Shown here: positions 12,421 to 24,145 of the stretch, piece by piece
Position numbering within the stretch: position 1 is the first letter of the stretch
Layout of the letters: each line of letters starts with the position of its first letter
Origin: Certhia americana
Lineage: Eukaryota > Chordata > Aves > Passeriformes > Certhiidae
Reading direction: 5' to 3'
Length of the DNA: 64,000 nucleotides
Assembly (NCBI GenBank): GCA_018697195.1
Contig: CM031866.1
Location: 6,397,418-6,461,417, forward strand
Notes under the pieces: generated by a model
What the model was told of the DNA's origin: nothing
The model's database searches: none
The model's input: only the letters and a program-made list of their open reading frames with translations
Made by a program: the position numbers and the translations under genes

Positions 12421-13902
12421 TCCCCTTACAGCCTCCCAGGAGAGGCCAGGGCATACCTGATGGACTCAAATGGGGCAGGGTCAGCCAACACAGCCCTGCT
12501 CTGTAAAGTTCCAGATGTCCAAAACCCCACAGAGAAGAAGCGACATACACCAAGCTCCCATTCCTGCATTGGCTCAGAGATGGCTTGTGTGCAGAGGTGG
12601 CCTACAATGGATGGCTTGGGACAAGTGGGGAAGGTGCTGAGTAGGGATCTTCCCCATTACAGATGGGCCCAAGCTGAACCAACGTAGCTAAATGGAAAGT
12701 AAACACTTGGCTCCATTGAAGTAACCTGGGAGCTCACCATGCCTCTGAGAACTGGATGGCACAAGGAAATCCCATAATCTCCTTTGGAAGTCTGGCCCTG
12801 ATGTGAGCTGGCAATAAGATGCTCCCAGTATTGTCACTAAAGAAGTGGCAGAGGTCAAGTGTAGTCAACAGGCTTAGCCATGGAGACACCCAACAGAGGT
12901 CTGGGTCATTCCACGGGTGCAAGTCAAAGATTTTAGCAGCAACAGACCCTTGGATAATCTCCTCTCAGGATCCACCCACCAGGCTGGAGCATCTCTCACC
13001 AACAGGGTCTGTTGTGCACACAGCAAAAGGACCAAGGCCACATCAAGTTGAAAGCAGGGTTCAGGACCTGAGAAGTTAAATGGAGAGCACTGCATTTCTC
13101 CCCTAGAACTGGATGAAGAGCATGTGGTTATGAGCATGGCCATCAATGAACCACAAAGCCTTTTAACATCCATTATTTGCAACTGCTGCTGAGCAAACAA
13201 ATGTGACCACATCAGTCACTGAGCCCATCCCCAGATGAAAGCTGCTCACATCAGCCAATGCCTCCCCCCAGGAAAGAAGAGCTGACCCTGAGGGAGTGTG
13301 GTACAAACCCATCCCCCTTTCCCTTCTGTAGACTTGTCAGGAAGAGACAAAATGGGGTATCTCACCCCACCTCCCTCTATCATGACCCCTTCAAAGGGGT
13401 CACCATAGCCCTTGAATGATCACCGTGGGCCACGTCTTCCTCCCCCTATCAGCTGAGTAAGTCCCACTCACAGGCAGGTTTGGGAGATGTCACATTCTCA
13501 TTAGATTCCTGTTTGCAGCCAGCAGCATGGAACCGCTGAGGACCCCAACATGGCCACCAGGTCTGTCTGAGGACCTTCTTTTCAGGCCCACATCACCTCC
13601 CTGACGTAGAGGAGGTCCAAAGCTGGGTTCAGCCAACCGGGGTCAAAAAGGACGCTCTCCTGGGCAGCCAGAGGAATTTGGCTGGCAGCCTAAGGGCTGG
13701 TTTAACTGAGCAGATGCTGGGCTCCCTTGGCAGAGCAGACGGTGAAGGGTCCTGCAGGTGCCTTTTCCCACCCACAGACCTGCCCTGGATTCAGACAGAA
13801 GGCTTGTGCTTTGCCAGACACTGGAACCCCTGCACTCCTCCACCTGCTTGCCTGTTTATCCTCAGGCTGCCAGCCAGGATGGTTTGTTTATTTATTTTAT
13901 TG
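12421..13902. other. non-genic stretch
   Basis: GC-rich sequence with no supported gene. A good pyrimidine tract plus CAG stands at about 12418-12431, but no matching donor with coding frame follows, so I do not call an exon. Confidence 0.5.
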
Positions 13903-13983
13903 GTTTTTCTTTCTTTTCTCCCCCTTCTACTCCTCTATCTTTTCCCTTTTGTCTTCTCTTTTTTTTCTTTTTTTTTTTTTTTT
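13903..13983 (+). repeat. polypyrimidine tract
   Basis: About 80 bases almost entirely C and T on the plus strand, ending in long T runs. Such tracts can adopt triplex structure and also mimic splice-acceptor pyrimidine tracts. No AG-bounded exon with coding character follows. Confidence 0.8.
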
Positions 13984-14180
13984 AATGAGTTGTGCCGCAC
14001 TTCTTGGTAAAGCACTTTAATCCATTTTAATGCCCCAGTTCTGCTCCTCAGTGACAGCCTGGTGGTTACTCTAATGCGTCCCGCTCACCTCGGGGTTACT
14101 AATGAGGTCATGGCAAAGGCAATCTCCAAGCTGAATAATTCACAAATCAGATGCTGCAGACTCCAGTGGTAAAATTTATT
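13984..14180. promoter_or_regulatory. candidate conserved non-coding element
   Basis: Repeat-free segment directly after the polypyrimidine tract, with AATCCATTTTAATG, a GGGGTTACTAATGAGGTCATGG stretch including an AGGTCA nuclear-receptor half-site, and GAATAATTCACAAATC. Texture is enhancer-like; function is inferred only. Confidence 0.35.
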
Positions 14181-14700
14181 TCTGACACCTAAAACAGCAA
14201 ATGGGTTTGTGGACACAGATGCGCGCGCACAGGCCCCGCGCACGCCGCTCTCTTTCTTCAGAACTATTTTCAGTGAACTGGGGCTGTGCCATACATTTAA
14301 TGATGGGTCTCACCACAAGGAAGACTGTCTCATGCCAAGCTCAAGGCAAGGAGGAACTGGTGTGATGGACAAGTGTGCTGGGCATTTCCATGGATTGTCT
14401 GACCGAGTGTGACAAGACAAAGATTTGGGGACAAAGGCAATCCTGTGCCCTGTGCAGAGACTGTCTGCTGACAGTATTCTCCTGGCCTTCGCCTTGCCTG
14501 TCCAAAAACCTGGAGAGACTCACCATTGATTCAGGCACAAAGAGCTAAGGACTAAGGACTCTCTTTTATGTCTTTATAGCTCAAAAATAGAAAAACCATG
14601 CATTGGAATTGCACCACCCAGTCTGGGGAGGGTTTGGTGCTGGCATTGTTAATCCCTGCTCCCTCTCAGACCAGTCTCCCAGATGTCCTGTCACCTCTGC
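14181..14700. other. non-genic stretch with a short Z-DNA-like tract
   Basis: A short alternating purine-pyrimidine run, TGCGCGCGCACA at 14220-14231, followed by more CpG, stands out from otherwise ordinary sequence. Nothing coding is supported. Confidence 0.45.
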
Positions 14701-14925
14701 TGCTTTATATTACCCAAATAATATCATAATAAATAAATAAATAAAATAACATAACCTGAGGTCCCTCTTTTCCCTTTTCTGTATTGAAAGCAATGCCCAT
14801 CATTTCTATGGGCCACCCCAAAGCACCTTCAAGAGAGGAAATAGCAATAATCCAATTAATTAGAATTGTTAATAATAAAAGTCAAAGGGTGTCATTAATA
14901 ATAATTAACGTTTCCTATTCCTAGA
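14701..14925. other. AT-rich segment with (ATAA)n and TAAT repeats
   Basis: Contains a short ATAA tetranucleotide run at about 14727-14748. Further on is a TAAT-rich stretch at about 14845-14910 with CCAATTAATTAG and ATTAATAATAATTAACG. Part is simple repeat; the second part may be a homeodomain-binding element. Confidence 0.4.
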
Positions 14926-16825
14926 GGACACAGCCATCTGAGAAATTTTGCCTCTCCTTTGCTAAGGCAGACAAGAGGTGTTGTTACACACCTGATGCAG
15001 CCCCATCATTAGAGTGCATGTTGACAAAACCTCCCCCTTTTCCTTGGACCTGAATCAACACTGCCTCAGCAGACAGACAGAGCTGGAAAATCCTGGGAGG
15101 CTCCATTGGTGGCATTGGTGATTCCCTTGGAACTGCAGGTCCTCCTCCAGAAGGTTCCTCTGTAAGAGAGGGAAGGAAGGCCTGGAGATGTTTGGATGAG
15201 AAGTGCAAGGGTTGGAGGGGGATCAGCTCTGTTGAGGAGGATCTCACAAGGCATGGAAGGGCTCCACCTCTTCCAGCTGGATTCTGACTCTGCTGGGGGG
15301 AAGAAAGGACACAGAGCTCTTTTAGAGAAGAGCAGCTCCCTGTCAAAAGTAGAAGCTGAAGGTGCTCTGAAATGGGGTGGTGAGGAGATGGCAGTGAAGC
15401 TGAAAACATGGAGGGGCCCATCCAGGAGTCCAGCTGAAGGAGGAATAACTGCTGGACCTGGCTGCAACAGTGCTGAAATCTTAGTCCCAGCCAAAATGTT
15501 TCTTGGAAACAAGCTGTTTTCCACAGCCAGGAAAGGTGAGAGGACACTAGGGAGAGGGTCTGCAGATGGAGCATCAGGGATACGGGATGCTGAAGTGTCC
15601 AGGAGGGAAAATAATTCAAGCAGAGAGAGGATTTGAAGCTCTGCTCCCCAGCCCTGAGCCATGCCCTGCACACCAGCCCAGTCCTCATCTCTCAGTGCCT
15701 TAATATTTGCTTTTCCTTGGAAAAGAAACAAACAACAAAATTTGAGAGTGGTGCTGAAATCAGCTTTCTCGTCCTGTGGCCAGCTCTGGTAATTACCCAG
15801 TTAAGTGCTCGGCTGCAAGGGGCTGTACAAATGATCTGTATGGTTTGGCACATCATCACTGTCCCAGAAGATGATGTTAATGGCAAAGACCATGAACATT
15901 GGCTGCAGAGGAGAGGTGGCTCAGTGTAGAATCCCGGTCCCGCAGCCAGGTGCTGAACTTTCATGTGCAAACTTTTTGGACAACGCATCCCCAGGGTGAA
16001 TTGTTGCCTTGTTGGACAGAACGGAGATGAGTGCCATGCTGGCAGCACAAGGGACTCATGGGTTACAGGGAAATGCAGGTCCTCTTCCATTTGCAGGCTT
16101 CAGAGAGGAAGAGCAGGTCCTGACAGAGCCAGAGCAGCTGCAGCCAGTGGGGTTCCTGCCCCAGACACTCAGATTCCTGCCTGAGGAAGAACTGCTGGGT
16201 GGTCACAGAGCTCCCACCCCCTGCTCACAGGAAGGGTCGAGCAGGGGCCAATGAGCTCATCCTCACCAGAAGTCTCCCTTTGATGTCCAGCTTTCCCCTG
16301 GGGTGCAGATCACATATGGCCCAAACGCCTAGCAAGCCCTGGGATGCAACTTGAGCAGGGAGGGAAATTTCCCTTTCTGCTGCCTTTTGGTAACGCTCTC
16401 ATGCTGACCCTTTTTGCAGTGGCGTTTCAGCAATGCCTCATTTTAGGAGATGAGGGAGCAGGAAGGGATGAGGAAGCAGTAAATCCAAGTTCAAGGCCAG
16501 TGGCTAACACAGCGTGGAGCCAAAATAGCCTGGTGATGAAATGTCTCAGCATGAGCAGTGATCCAATAAGGTGTCATCTTTTCTAAAAAAGGGTCCACAG
16601 CAAAGCAACATAAGCCCCAATCTGGCTCTGGGGAGGAGGGAATTGTGTGGGGGACAACAGCAAGAGCAAAATGAGGCAGATTGGTACCACAAGCACAACA
16701 TGGTGTTCAAAGGGAAACCTCAAGCCTTGGAGAATCCAGGGGAAACAACCCTCACCAACTGGAGCAGGGTACCAGGGGCCAAGAGAGCCTCCTCTGAGTG
16801 CCAGGCACTGCCAGGCTGCCCGCCC
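14926..16825. other. non-genic stretch
   Basis: Holds overlapping antisense open frames of 234 and 221 codons (14984-15688 and 15066-15731, both -). They sit in two different frames over the same DNA and are Ser/Leu/Pro-rich without motifs, so at most one could be real and probably neither is. No repeat is recognised. Confidence 0.5.
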
Positions 16826-16960
16826 AACTGCTGAGCAAGATTATGTGATAAATGATTGCATTAGTCCGGACAGCTTCTCATTTTCCTCCAATCTGGCCTG
16901 TCTGCCCTCTTAGCACAGGGCTCCTGATAGCATTTCTCCCTTCACTGACTTCATTTTTCC
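16826..16960. promoter_or_regulatory. candidate conserved non-coding element
   Basis: Unique sequence with GATTATGTGATAAATGATTGC and GCATTAGTCCGGAC words in a locally AT-richer patch. This is a weak call, based on texture only. Confidence 0.25.
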
Positions 16961-18390
16961 TGTTAGGTTGTCAAGCTGTCACAGAGAAGAAAGGAGAAGC
17001 ATGGACAAGGCTCTTACTGTCTGTGTTCTGAGAATGTCCTGTGCCTCTGCTGTCCCCACCCTCCATGGCCCACCCTGGGCTGGTGCCTTCCCACTCTCTG
17101 CTCATCTTCCTTGGAGACATCCCTGGGCATTGCACATATTTCAGCTCAGGAGACAGTGGTTCCATCTGTCCTTGACCATGCCAATGACTTCATGGAGTTT
17201 TGTAGAAATTAAGGCTAGAAGGGAGTTTGAGACACTCTCTGGATAAAGAGTTATGCACTGATAACAGTTCTGGGGGAAAAAGCTCATGGCTTCTGTGTTG
17301 GGGCGTGCAGATGATGCTTAAGAGCCCTTCTGAATGAAGCAGATGCTCCTGTCCTGGTTGATTGTTGATGGAGGGAACAAAACTGGCAGTGGGAACCAAG
17401 CCAAGCTTGTTCTGGTACAGCTTTCTTCTTTTCTGTACAGCCTGCCTCATGCTTCTGCTGTGAAGACAAAACGGAAGGTTGAGGAGAAATTAGTTTTCAT
17501 CAGAGTCTGCTGTGTGATGTTCAGCTTGGCATCCAGGGAGCCTCCCCTCCTGGCACTGGGCAGCCCTGTGGAGTGGAGATGGTGTTTCCAACAAAATTAT
17601 AGTTCCAGGGTGCTCTGATCCAGACCAGGGACACTGCTGGGGTGAAACATCCCCATCCACTGTCATATCTTCTGTTCCTTGTAAGGCTTAGAGGGATGCT
17701 GGAGGAGGAGGTGGGTGAGCTTGAGGCTTCACTTAGTTTGGGGGAGAGACACACAGCCAGAACTGAGCACTTGTGTCCCTCCTGGGTCCTTCAGGCTAAA
17801 AGGCTAATGATCCAGACAATATTTTAACCATCCATACACTGAGGTTTTTGAAAAAGCCAGGTTTTGAACTTGGCTCAAAGAGAACCTTGTGCCCCTAAAG
17901 CAGCATTGTTGGTCAGTACACGCCAAGCACCAGTGTCTTCCAGTGTCTCCCAGGTGGAGATCACAACAGCGTGTGGAATAGGATTTTTCCTTCCTAATCC
18001 CAACTCTGAGAGATGTTCAGCAGCTCCTCTGTGCTCTGCATCCCTGTTTGTCCATTTGCCAAAATGGCATGATAATAATATTTGCACCCTGTGCATATGC
18101 TCAACAGAGGAGATGGGCTGTGAAATCCTTGGGCGGATGTCCTGTAGCTCCAATCCTCTCACCTGAACAAAATAGCACTGGTAGCAATGGTGCTGGTACC
18201 TGGAGCACCTGGAGCATGTTTCTCTTCTTCAAAACACTTTGAAAATGTGAAATAATTATCCTAACCCCTTGTGAGAGAGCTGGGGAAACCTAATTATTCC
18301 TGGTAACAAGCACCCCTTGTTTTCATTTAGCGCAGAGAGAGAACTGACTCTCATGTCTTGTTCTCCCCCACCACCCCCAGACACCATTCC
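16961..18390. other. non-genic stretch
   Basis: No exon, repeat or RNA gene is recognised. A small AT patch near 18240-18300 has AATAATTATCC and CTAATTATTCC words. Confidence 0.5.
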
Positions 18391-19160
18391 TTCACATTGA
18401 TATGAGGGTTAACAGCCATTTGTAATCATATTAGAGAGGTTTAATTCCAAAGAGGCTCATTCCCTGGACTCACTCCCCTCCCCTGCATCGCAATGAGCAG
18501 ATCAAACAACACCAGTTCCGTTTTGGAGATCGATCTGGGACAAGGGAGCACATCCATGGGCTGGGAACATGGTGGAAACTGCGACCAGCATCCTGCTCCA
18601 CCCGTGGAAATCTTTGCAAATGTCATTAGGGAAGGGCTGGATTAAGATATCAGGTACCAGTGAGCAAAGGGATGGCTGCAGGCAGGGCTGCACAGCCAAG
18701 GGATGGGGTAGTTGGGGGACCTGGGACGTTACCACTTTGATGCTACTCCATGGAAAGTGCTGAGCTCAGTAAACACAGGGGATTTTGGTTTTCCAAGCTC
18801 AAGGGGAAAGCTGCTTCCCCCATGTGGGCTGGGAAGGGCTGTTGGGAAGGGCTGAAGCAGGGTAACAATTCCATGTGCCCATATTTCAGGTTTATTTAGG
18901 GTTCAGGAAAGAGGCCAGCATGTAAAAACAGGTAAAAAATTATGGTTTTCCTTTCAAGTACCTTCCCTGCACCCCTTCATTAGACAGCCTGTTTAGCTGT
19001 CTACCTGCTAGATGGGTGTTTTTATTGAACTTGTCAATATTTGCATTTGCACCCTTTGAAGTGGGTGAAGCTTGGATAAAGTGGCAGAAATCAGGCAGAT
19101 CTGTAAAATTTCCACACGGCTCATCTCTCCAGATTCAACAGATGAAATATAATTCAGGAG
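18391..19160. promoter_or_regulatory. candidate regulatory segments
   Basis: Two AT-leaning unique patches. The first (about 18395-18660) has GTAATCATATTAGAG, a GATCGATC word and TTTGCAAATGTCATTAGG. The second (about 18955-19155) has TTCATTAGACAG, ATATTTGCATTTGC and AATATAATTCAGG. GC-rich sequence separates them. Enhancer-like by motif content only. Confidence 0.3.
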
Positions 19161-21910
19161 GAGAAAAATCTTAGCTGGAGCAAGAGGTCAGCTCAGAAGG
19201 AAGATAGAGAGACATAGAAGATGTCTGGGAGATAAATTGCCAGACGTGGGCATCCCGAGGAGCCCGTGCTTCACTGAGGCTCTGCCAGGAGATGGAGAGG
19301 TGGCTGTGGGATGCCCTGCTCCTGCCCCAAAGATGTGGGAGCCCCAGGATGCAGCTTATAAACCCTGATGCAATCACCAAAATGTGCAACTGCAAAGCCC
19401 CCCTTTCTCCTTCAAACTGAATTTTTGCTCCTTAGCTCTTACCACTGCCTTGCCCTGGCCACACTGCTCCCTGTGTTGTCTTTTTGGAAGCTGCTTTTGG
19501 GGTTGGGCTGGGTTTGGCAGCTGCAGGAAGCACCAGGCTGGGGGAGTTTGGGGCACCACAAAGGAATTCTCCAATTGGTGCCTGCTCCAGCCTGCTGCTG
19601 GAAGGGGAGAGGGCTCCTCTGCAGAGACAAGAGCTCGTAGTTGGTGGTGCACAGTTATTTTCAGCTAATTAATCTCCCAGAATAAGGAGATATCAGTCAC
19701 TGCAGGTACTGAAGAGGTGTCAGACTGATGTTCACTGGCAGCAATTGCTTTACCTCTCCCTGTCGATGGAGGGGAAACTGAGGAACCCCCAGTGCTGCCA
19801 GTCCCTCCCTCCCTCAGTCTCTCCTGCCTCTCTGGGGCCCATGTGGCAGGGCCAGGACTGGGCTGAGGGCAGGAGAGGCTCCCCAGGCTCCTTTGCTATC
19901 TCCTGGCAAAACTGCACTGCTTTTCCATGGGACCCTTTCCCTTTCCTTGCTGCAGTTCTGGGATGTGCCCTGCCCAGGTCCTATGGAGATGGGTCTGGTT
20001 GGGGCCTTGTGGGTCGCAAAGACCAGTTCTGCTATTAATGAACTACATCAGCCTCTAATTCTTATCAGCCTCCTCTCTTAATTCTTTCAGGCACTGCCTT
20101 TTCCAGGTGTTCTCTCCTGGTTGAAGAGGGGCAGGGACAAGGTAGAGGAGGGATCCCAGGATCAGAGTCCATGGTCTGCAGGAGCTGTGCTAGGTCAGAG
20201 GACCCAGCAGATTTAGTAAGGACACAACTAGTTCTCTACAGCAATAATTTCCTCTCCTGAGCTTGCCAGCTCAAGGGCCAGTAATTTCCCATGTCCATCC
20301 ATGTCATCTCCATCCTTCTTTCAATGCTTCCTCCACTCTGGAGATCCACAGGACTCAGCACCACTGAGACCTGCAGTCCCTTGGGCACACAAAGTGGCTT
20401 ATGAGTCCACTCCAAATTCTTTCAAACAGGGACACATCCCAGTCAGATACCAAAGAAACTCACTTTATTTCTCATCACATGCCCCCAGAGTCTCTCTGGG
20501 ACCCCGTGGAGTCTGAGTTTAAGGAGACAGAAGTTATTATTAATGGAAAAAATTGTTCCCATCCGTTTTCATTTAGTGCACTGTCCCACAGGGAATGGCT
20601 GATCTGCATTTTGACAGGGACACAAGCCCAGTGGACCATGTGAGTACCAATTTTCCAGAGTGGGCAGATCATGTGTAATTACAGTCCATGCCAGGGTTTA
20701 TGGCCATGGAGAATCTCTCTAACATTAAAATGTTTATGAAGTTGTTCTGAACTTTATCCAGGAGGAAGAGATCCAGTGTGAGCCCTTCAACCCTCCTAGC
20801 CCCTCTTTCTGCCCCTCCAAATACCAGGTCACCCCATGCTCAGGGCTAAGCCTTGGGGGAAGAGTAACCCAAGAAGTAAAGGACTATAAATGACAGAAAA
20901 ACAGCACAGGACTTTGCCTCCCTTTTCCCAAACAATGTGTGAAGAGCAAGAGTTTGAGCTGAGACTCTCCACAGCTCCAAGACAAAACTGGAGCTTCAAG
21001 GATTGTTTGGGCTGAACTACATTGATCAAGCCCTGAATATAAGCAGATTATAGAACATCTCCAGGATCCTGGATTGGATGGAGATGGATACTAGGATTTC
21101 TTCTGTTATTTTTGCTGTACTTTCATCACCACTATTTTGTCAGGAGGATGAAGGTTTGCTCCAAGAGATGCGAATCCTCACACTGGTTGCTGCTGGGAGA
21201 TTTGACTTCAGGTGTAACCAGAGTCAGCCTCCACTGGGTCTGGTGCAAGCAGTGTGGAGAAGGGCAGAGCCATCTCCAGCAACTCAAAACCAGCCCAATG
21301 CCTTGGCTGAACTGTTACCCCTTTGGGTGCAACTCCCCACTCACATCCTCATCTTTCATTAAAAGAACTTCCCTGTGAACTGTGGGGAACGAGCCACATG
21401 AGACACCAGGCAGTCTCCTGAGAAACGTTCAGACTAAATCTAGGCTCTCCAGTGAGTCAGTAGCAAAGTAGGTGAGAAAAAAAAAGAATGCTTTTAGAAA
21501 AAAAGTGAGTTTATCTGAGAGAGGAAAAAAAGCCCTCAGAGCAGACGTTTAATAGCATGGTCATAAAACAGTGGAGTAAAAAAAAGACTAAATGAAATAA
21601 CAGGATTGGTGTAATCCTTCCTTATTTCTGAGTCACTGCTTCTTCTGGGGCCTGTAAGCACACACAAGGGGAGTCCAAGCAAGCCCACCTGACCTGGGTG
21701 ACCAGCCAGATACACCCACACTCCTCCCTGCTTCCCCAGCCCTCCCTGAAACGCCCCCAAACATCCCACCCACAAATGGTGGGACCTTTCCAAGCCCAGG
21801 ATTATCTCAATGAGGGAACACTGGTTGGTGGAGCAGCCATGGTTTCAGATGGCCCACTTGTGTCATTCCCAAATAGTTACCTCCATGTAGACACACTTTG
21901 TGGGAGAAGA
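19161..21910. other. non-genic stretch
   Basis: Mostly GC-rich with no recognised gene. A short patch near 20535-20580 has TTATTATTAATGG and CATTTAGTGC. Poly-purine A-rich runs occur near 21475-21590. Open frames are short and overlapping. Confidence 0.5.
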
Positions 21911-22070
21911 GAGATTTCCCTTCCAGAATAATTACTCTGCTTGGAAGCACACTAATTAGCCTGGAACAAAGTGGCTTGAGTGTCCACATGGGGAGCTATT
22001 GTGGAATAGCTTATTCTGTCAGAGCTATTCTGGGCAATTTCCTTTCACAAACAGGCCATGAGATTTAATT
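21911..22070. promoter_or_regulatory. candidate conserved non-coding element with small hairpin
   Basis: Contains GAATAATTACTC, ACACTAATTAGCC and a SOX/TCF-like AACAAAG. A 7-bp perfect inverted repeat, AGCTATT (21994-22000) and AATAGCT (22005-22011), has a 4-base loop. Two further GCTATTCTG-like copies of the arm follow. Candidate enhancer. Confidence 0.35.
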
Positions 22071-23090
22071 TTCCTTCTTTCTACAAACAGATGAAAGGTC
22101 TGTGCTTACCAACCCCAAACCATCCCAGCCTTCCTTGCCAGGAGCAAATTGTCCTAAATTCTCCTGTCTTTGGGACTCCTGAAATTCCTTTTTTTAAATT
22201 TTTTTGTCTTGAGATAGGGAGATATAAATCAGAAAGATTTACATCACCAGGACTCTGGACCCTTTCCAGAGGGTGAGGTCTAACCCAGCATAAATTAACC
22301 CGAACAATGGCAAGTCAGGACAATGTTCTGAGCATCCCATGAACACGCCAAGGATTTATGCAATACATGTTTACCATGCAAAAAAGAGAGGAACAAAAAC
22401 ACCAATGCCAAGAGGATCTGTAAACAGAAGTACCCTCTCTTAACTCAGATTGCAGCTTTTCAGGAAACATATTGTGTGAAATTAAATTCACCTTTCCCCA
22501 GCCCACAAGACGGCAATGAACAAGGCAAGGAAGATACTGGGTGAGAAGAGAAGAAAAGCTTGTGGTGCTCATGGGGTTGGAAGGTGGAAGGACACTGGGG
22601 GCTCTTTTGTGGAGCCTTCAACACCCAGGAGCTCCAGTGATGGGCAAACTGATGAACACCAGGATAGACCCACCTCTAGCACAGGTGTAGCCTCCTCACC
22701 TGACTCTTCTGCTGCCTTCTTGGCTCGATTCATTTTCTTCATCTCCCTTCACATGTAGCAAGTCTTACAGATATGGAGAGGGAGAGCAGACTGGAAACAC
22801 AAGAGAGATGTGGGAAGGACCCACCTGCTGCAGGAGACAAAGCAGAGAGTGGCTTCAGCTGTGGGTCCAAAGAGGCTCAGAGAGAGCACTGGCAGCCTGG
22901 GGTGGCTGGGACACCTGGGACATGATGTGCCAGGGCACTGCAGGGACAGCCAGGGAACCAAAGGGGGAGCAGAGGATGAAACTATCCACTTTCCACTCGG
23001 TTAAAACACCACCTCTTTGGTTGCACTGCTTCTCATCATCTGTCCCACTTTGTGACAGCTCCCTTACTTAAAAATAAATCCTTGGGGGAA
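22071..23090. other. non-genic stretch
   Basis: Ordinary unique sequence; no supported feature. Confidence 0.5.
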
Positions 23091-23097
23091 AAGGAAC

Positions 23098-23130
23098 AAA
23101 AAAAAAAAAAAAAAAAAAAAAGAAAAAAAA
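23098..23130 (+). repeat. poly-A tract
   Basis: A run of 24 A, one G, then 8 A. It is flanked by CCTTGGG (23080-23086) and its complement CCCAAGG (23131-23137), so the tract lies in the loop of a 7-bp inverted repeat. No retroposed gene body is recognisable upstream. Confidence 0.85.
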
Positions 23131-23229
23131 CCCAAGGAAAAAAACTCAACTCTGCAATTTGTTCCTACAAGCTGGACTGCCTTTCTGGCCCTGATTTTAT
23201 CAGAGTGGAGACAGGCTGTCCTTGCAGAA

Positions 23230-23345
23230 TGATTTTACCATCTTGAAAATGATTACAGAGCTGCACAATGCCTTCAGCTCCCCATGTAACGATATTTTTA
23301 TATGCTGTCTCATTAGATCGCCACCCAGGTTGAGGATGTTTTCAA
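23230..23345. promoter_or_regulatory. candidate conserved non-coding element
   Basis: Unique segment with AAAATGATTACAG, GTAACGATATTTTTATATGC and TCTCATTAGATCG words. This is a weak, composition-based call. Confidence 0.25.
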
Positions 23346-23387
23346 ACATTGTCTCTTCATGGTCGGTGTAGCTCAGTACCAGGAATA

Positions 23388-23530
23388 GAGTGACGAATTG
23401 GAGAGAGTTCAGAGGGCAGCAGCAATAATCAGAAATCTGATTTACAAGGAAATGTTAAAAAAGCTAACTCCATTTTTCTTGGCTAGAGCAGAGAACTGAA
23501 CATCCACCCACAAAGATGGGAAGGGCAAAA
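23388..23530 (+). mobile_element. old, diverged CR1-like LINE fragment
   Basis: GGAGAGAGTTCAGAGGGCAGC followed by CAATAATCAGAAATC and a TACAAGGAAATGTT-like stretch aligns in order with the CR1 3' ORF2 region (consensus idea: tgGAGAGAGTcCAgaGGaGgGCaacaAAaAT, then an atgAGGAaAgGtTgaaagagCT block). Divergence is high, implying an ancient insertion. Weaker similarity may continue to about 23750. The exact subfamily cannot be named by eye. Confidence 0.55.
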
Positions 23531-24010
23531 GGCAGGTTCTGGGGAAGGTGATACTTGGTGTAGTAAAGGTAAAAAAAAGGTAATAAATTAAAAATCCCAG
23601 GTGCATTCCCCAAAATGTTTTGTTTTCAGCAGATCTGGGAAAGATTCATGGAAAGATCTCTGCTGGATGGACAGGAAAACCCAGCTGGAAACATTAGGAA
23701 AAAAAATTACCCCCTGAGGAATAGTTCTGCTTAAGCAGAGATGGAGATTACAACTTCCCAGTCTGCTTCTCCTCCAACCTCAAGGCTTTCCAAACCACTA
23801 CTGACCAGCAGTGACAACCAGCCATTAGTGACCTGAGTGGCCACTGTGCTCAGAAGGTGACAGGCTCCAGAGTTCAGTCACCCCTTGGAGTCACCTGAGC
23901 TCCTGTTCCCTGCCCCAGAGAGATCACACCACATGCCTGAGTGAACTGTCATTATCCCTGCACAGAGAGCTTGTGGCATGTCACACACTGTTTTTTCCCC
24001 TTTATAAATA
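23531..24010. other. non-genic stretch, possibly residual CR1
   Basis: May include decayed sequence continuing the CR1 fragment (AGGAAAAAAAATTACC and CTTAAGCAGAGATGGAG words near 23695-23750). Otherwise nothing is supported. Confidence 0.35.
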
Positions 24011-24038
24011 TAGCAGGGCTGCAATAGCAGGGCTGCAC
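24011..24038. repeat. 14-bp tandem duplication
   Basis: Two adjacent copies of TAGCAGGGCTGCAA/TAGCAGGGCTGCAC, 13 of 14 identical. A recent short tandem duplication, probably slippage. Confidence 0.9.
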
Positions 24039-24047
24039 TCAGTGAAC

Positions 24048-24145
24048 CAAGGGTGTGATTAGAGGAGAACACAACGCTGATTATGGGTTAATTAGTGAAG
24101 TTAATAAACTGCCTGTAGCCTCGTTTAGGAAAGAAACTATTTCAT
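24048..24145. promoter_or_regulatory. candidate conserved non-coding element
   Basis: Contains GTGTGATTAGAGG, GCTGATTATGGG, GGTTAATTAGTG and GTTAATAAACTG in close succession, which are homeodomain-type cores. Inference from motif density. Confidence 0.3.

Noticed and set aside
14984..15731. Two overlapping antisense open frames of 234 and 221 codons
   Set aside because: They occupy different frames of the same DNA, so the openness reflects composition. No recognisable protein features.
19718..19769. Resemblance to miR-21 (TGTCAGACTGATGTTCACTG with a later CTGTCGATGG)
   Set aside because: The seed region does not match the miR-21 seed, and the two arms do not form a convincing precursor fold. 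Likely coincidence.
23361..23420. tRNA-like A-box (TAGCTCAGT) before the CR1 fragment, suggesting a tRNA gene or tRNA-derived SINE
   Set aside because: No GGTTCGANNCC B-box at proper spacing and no cloverleaf; a SINE head joined to CR1 is not supported by eye.
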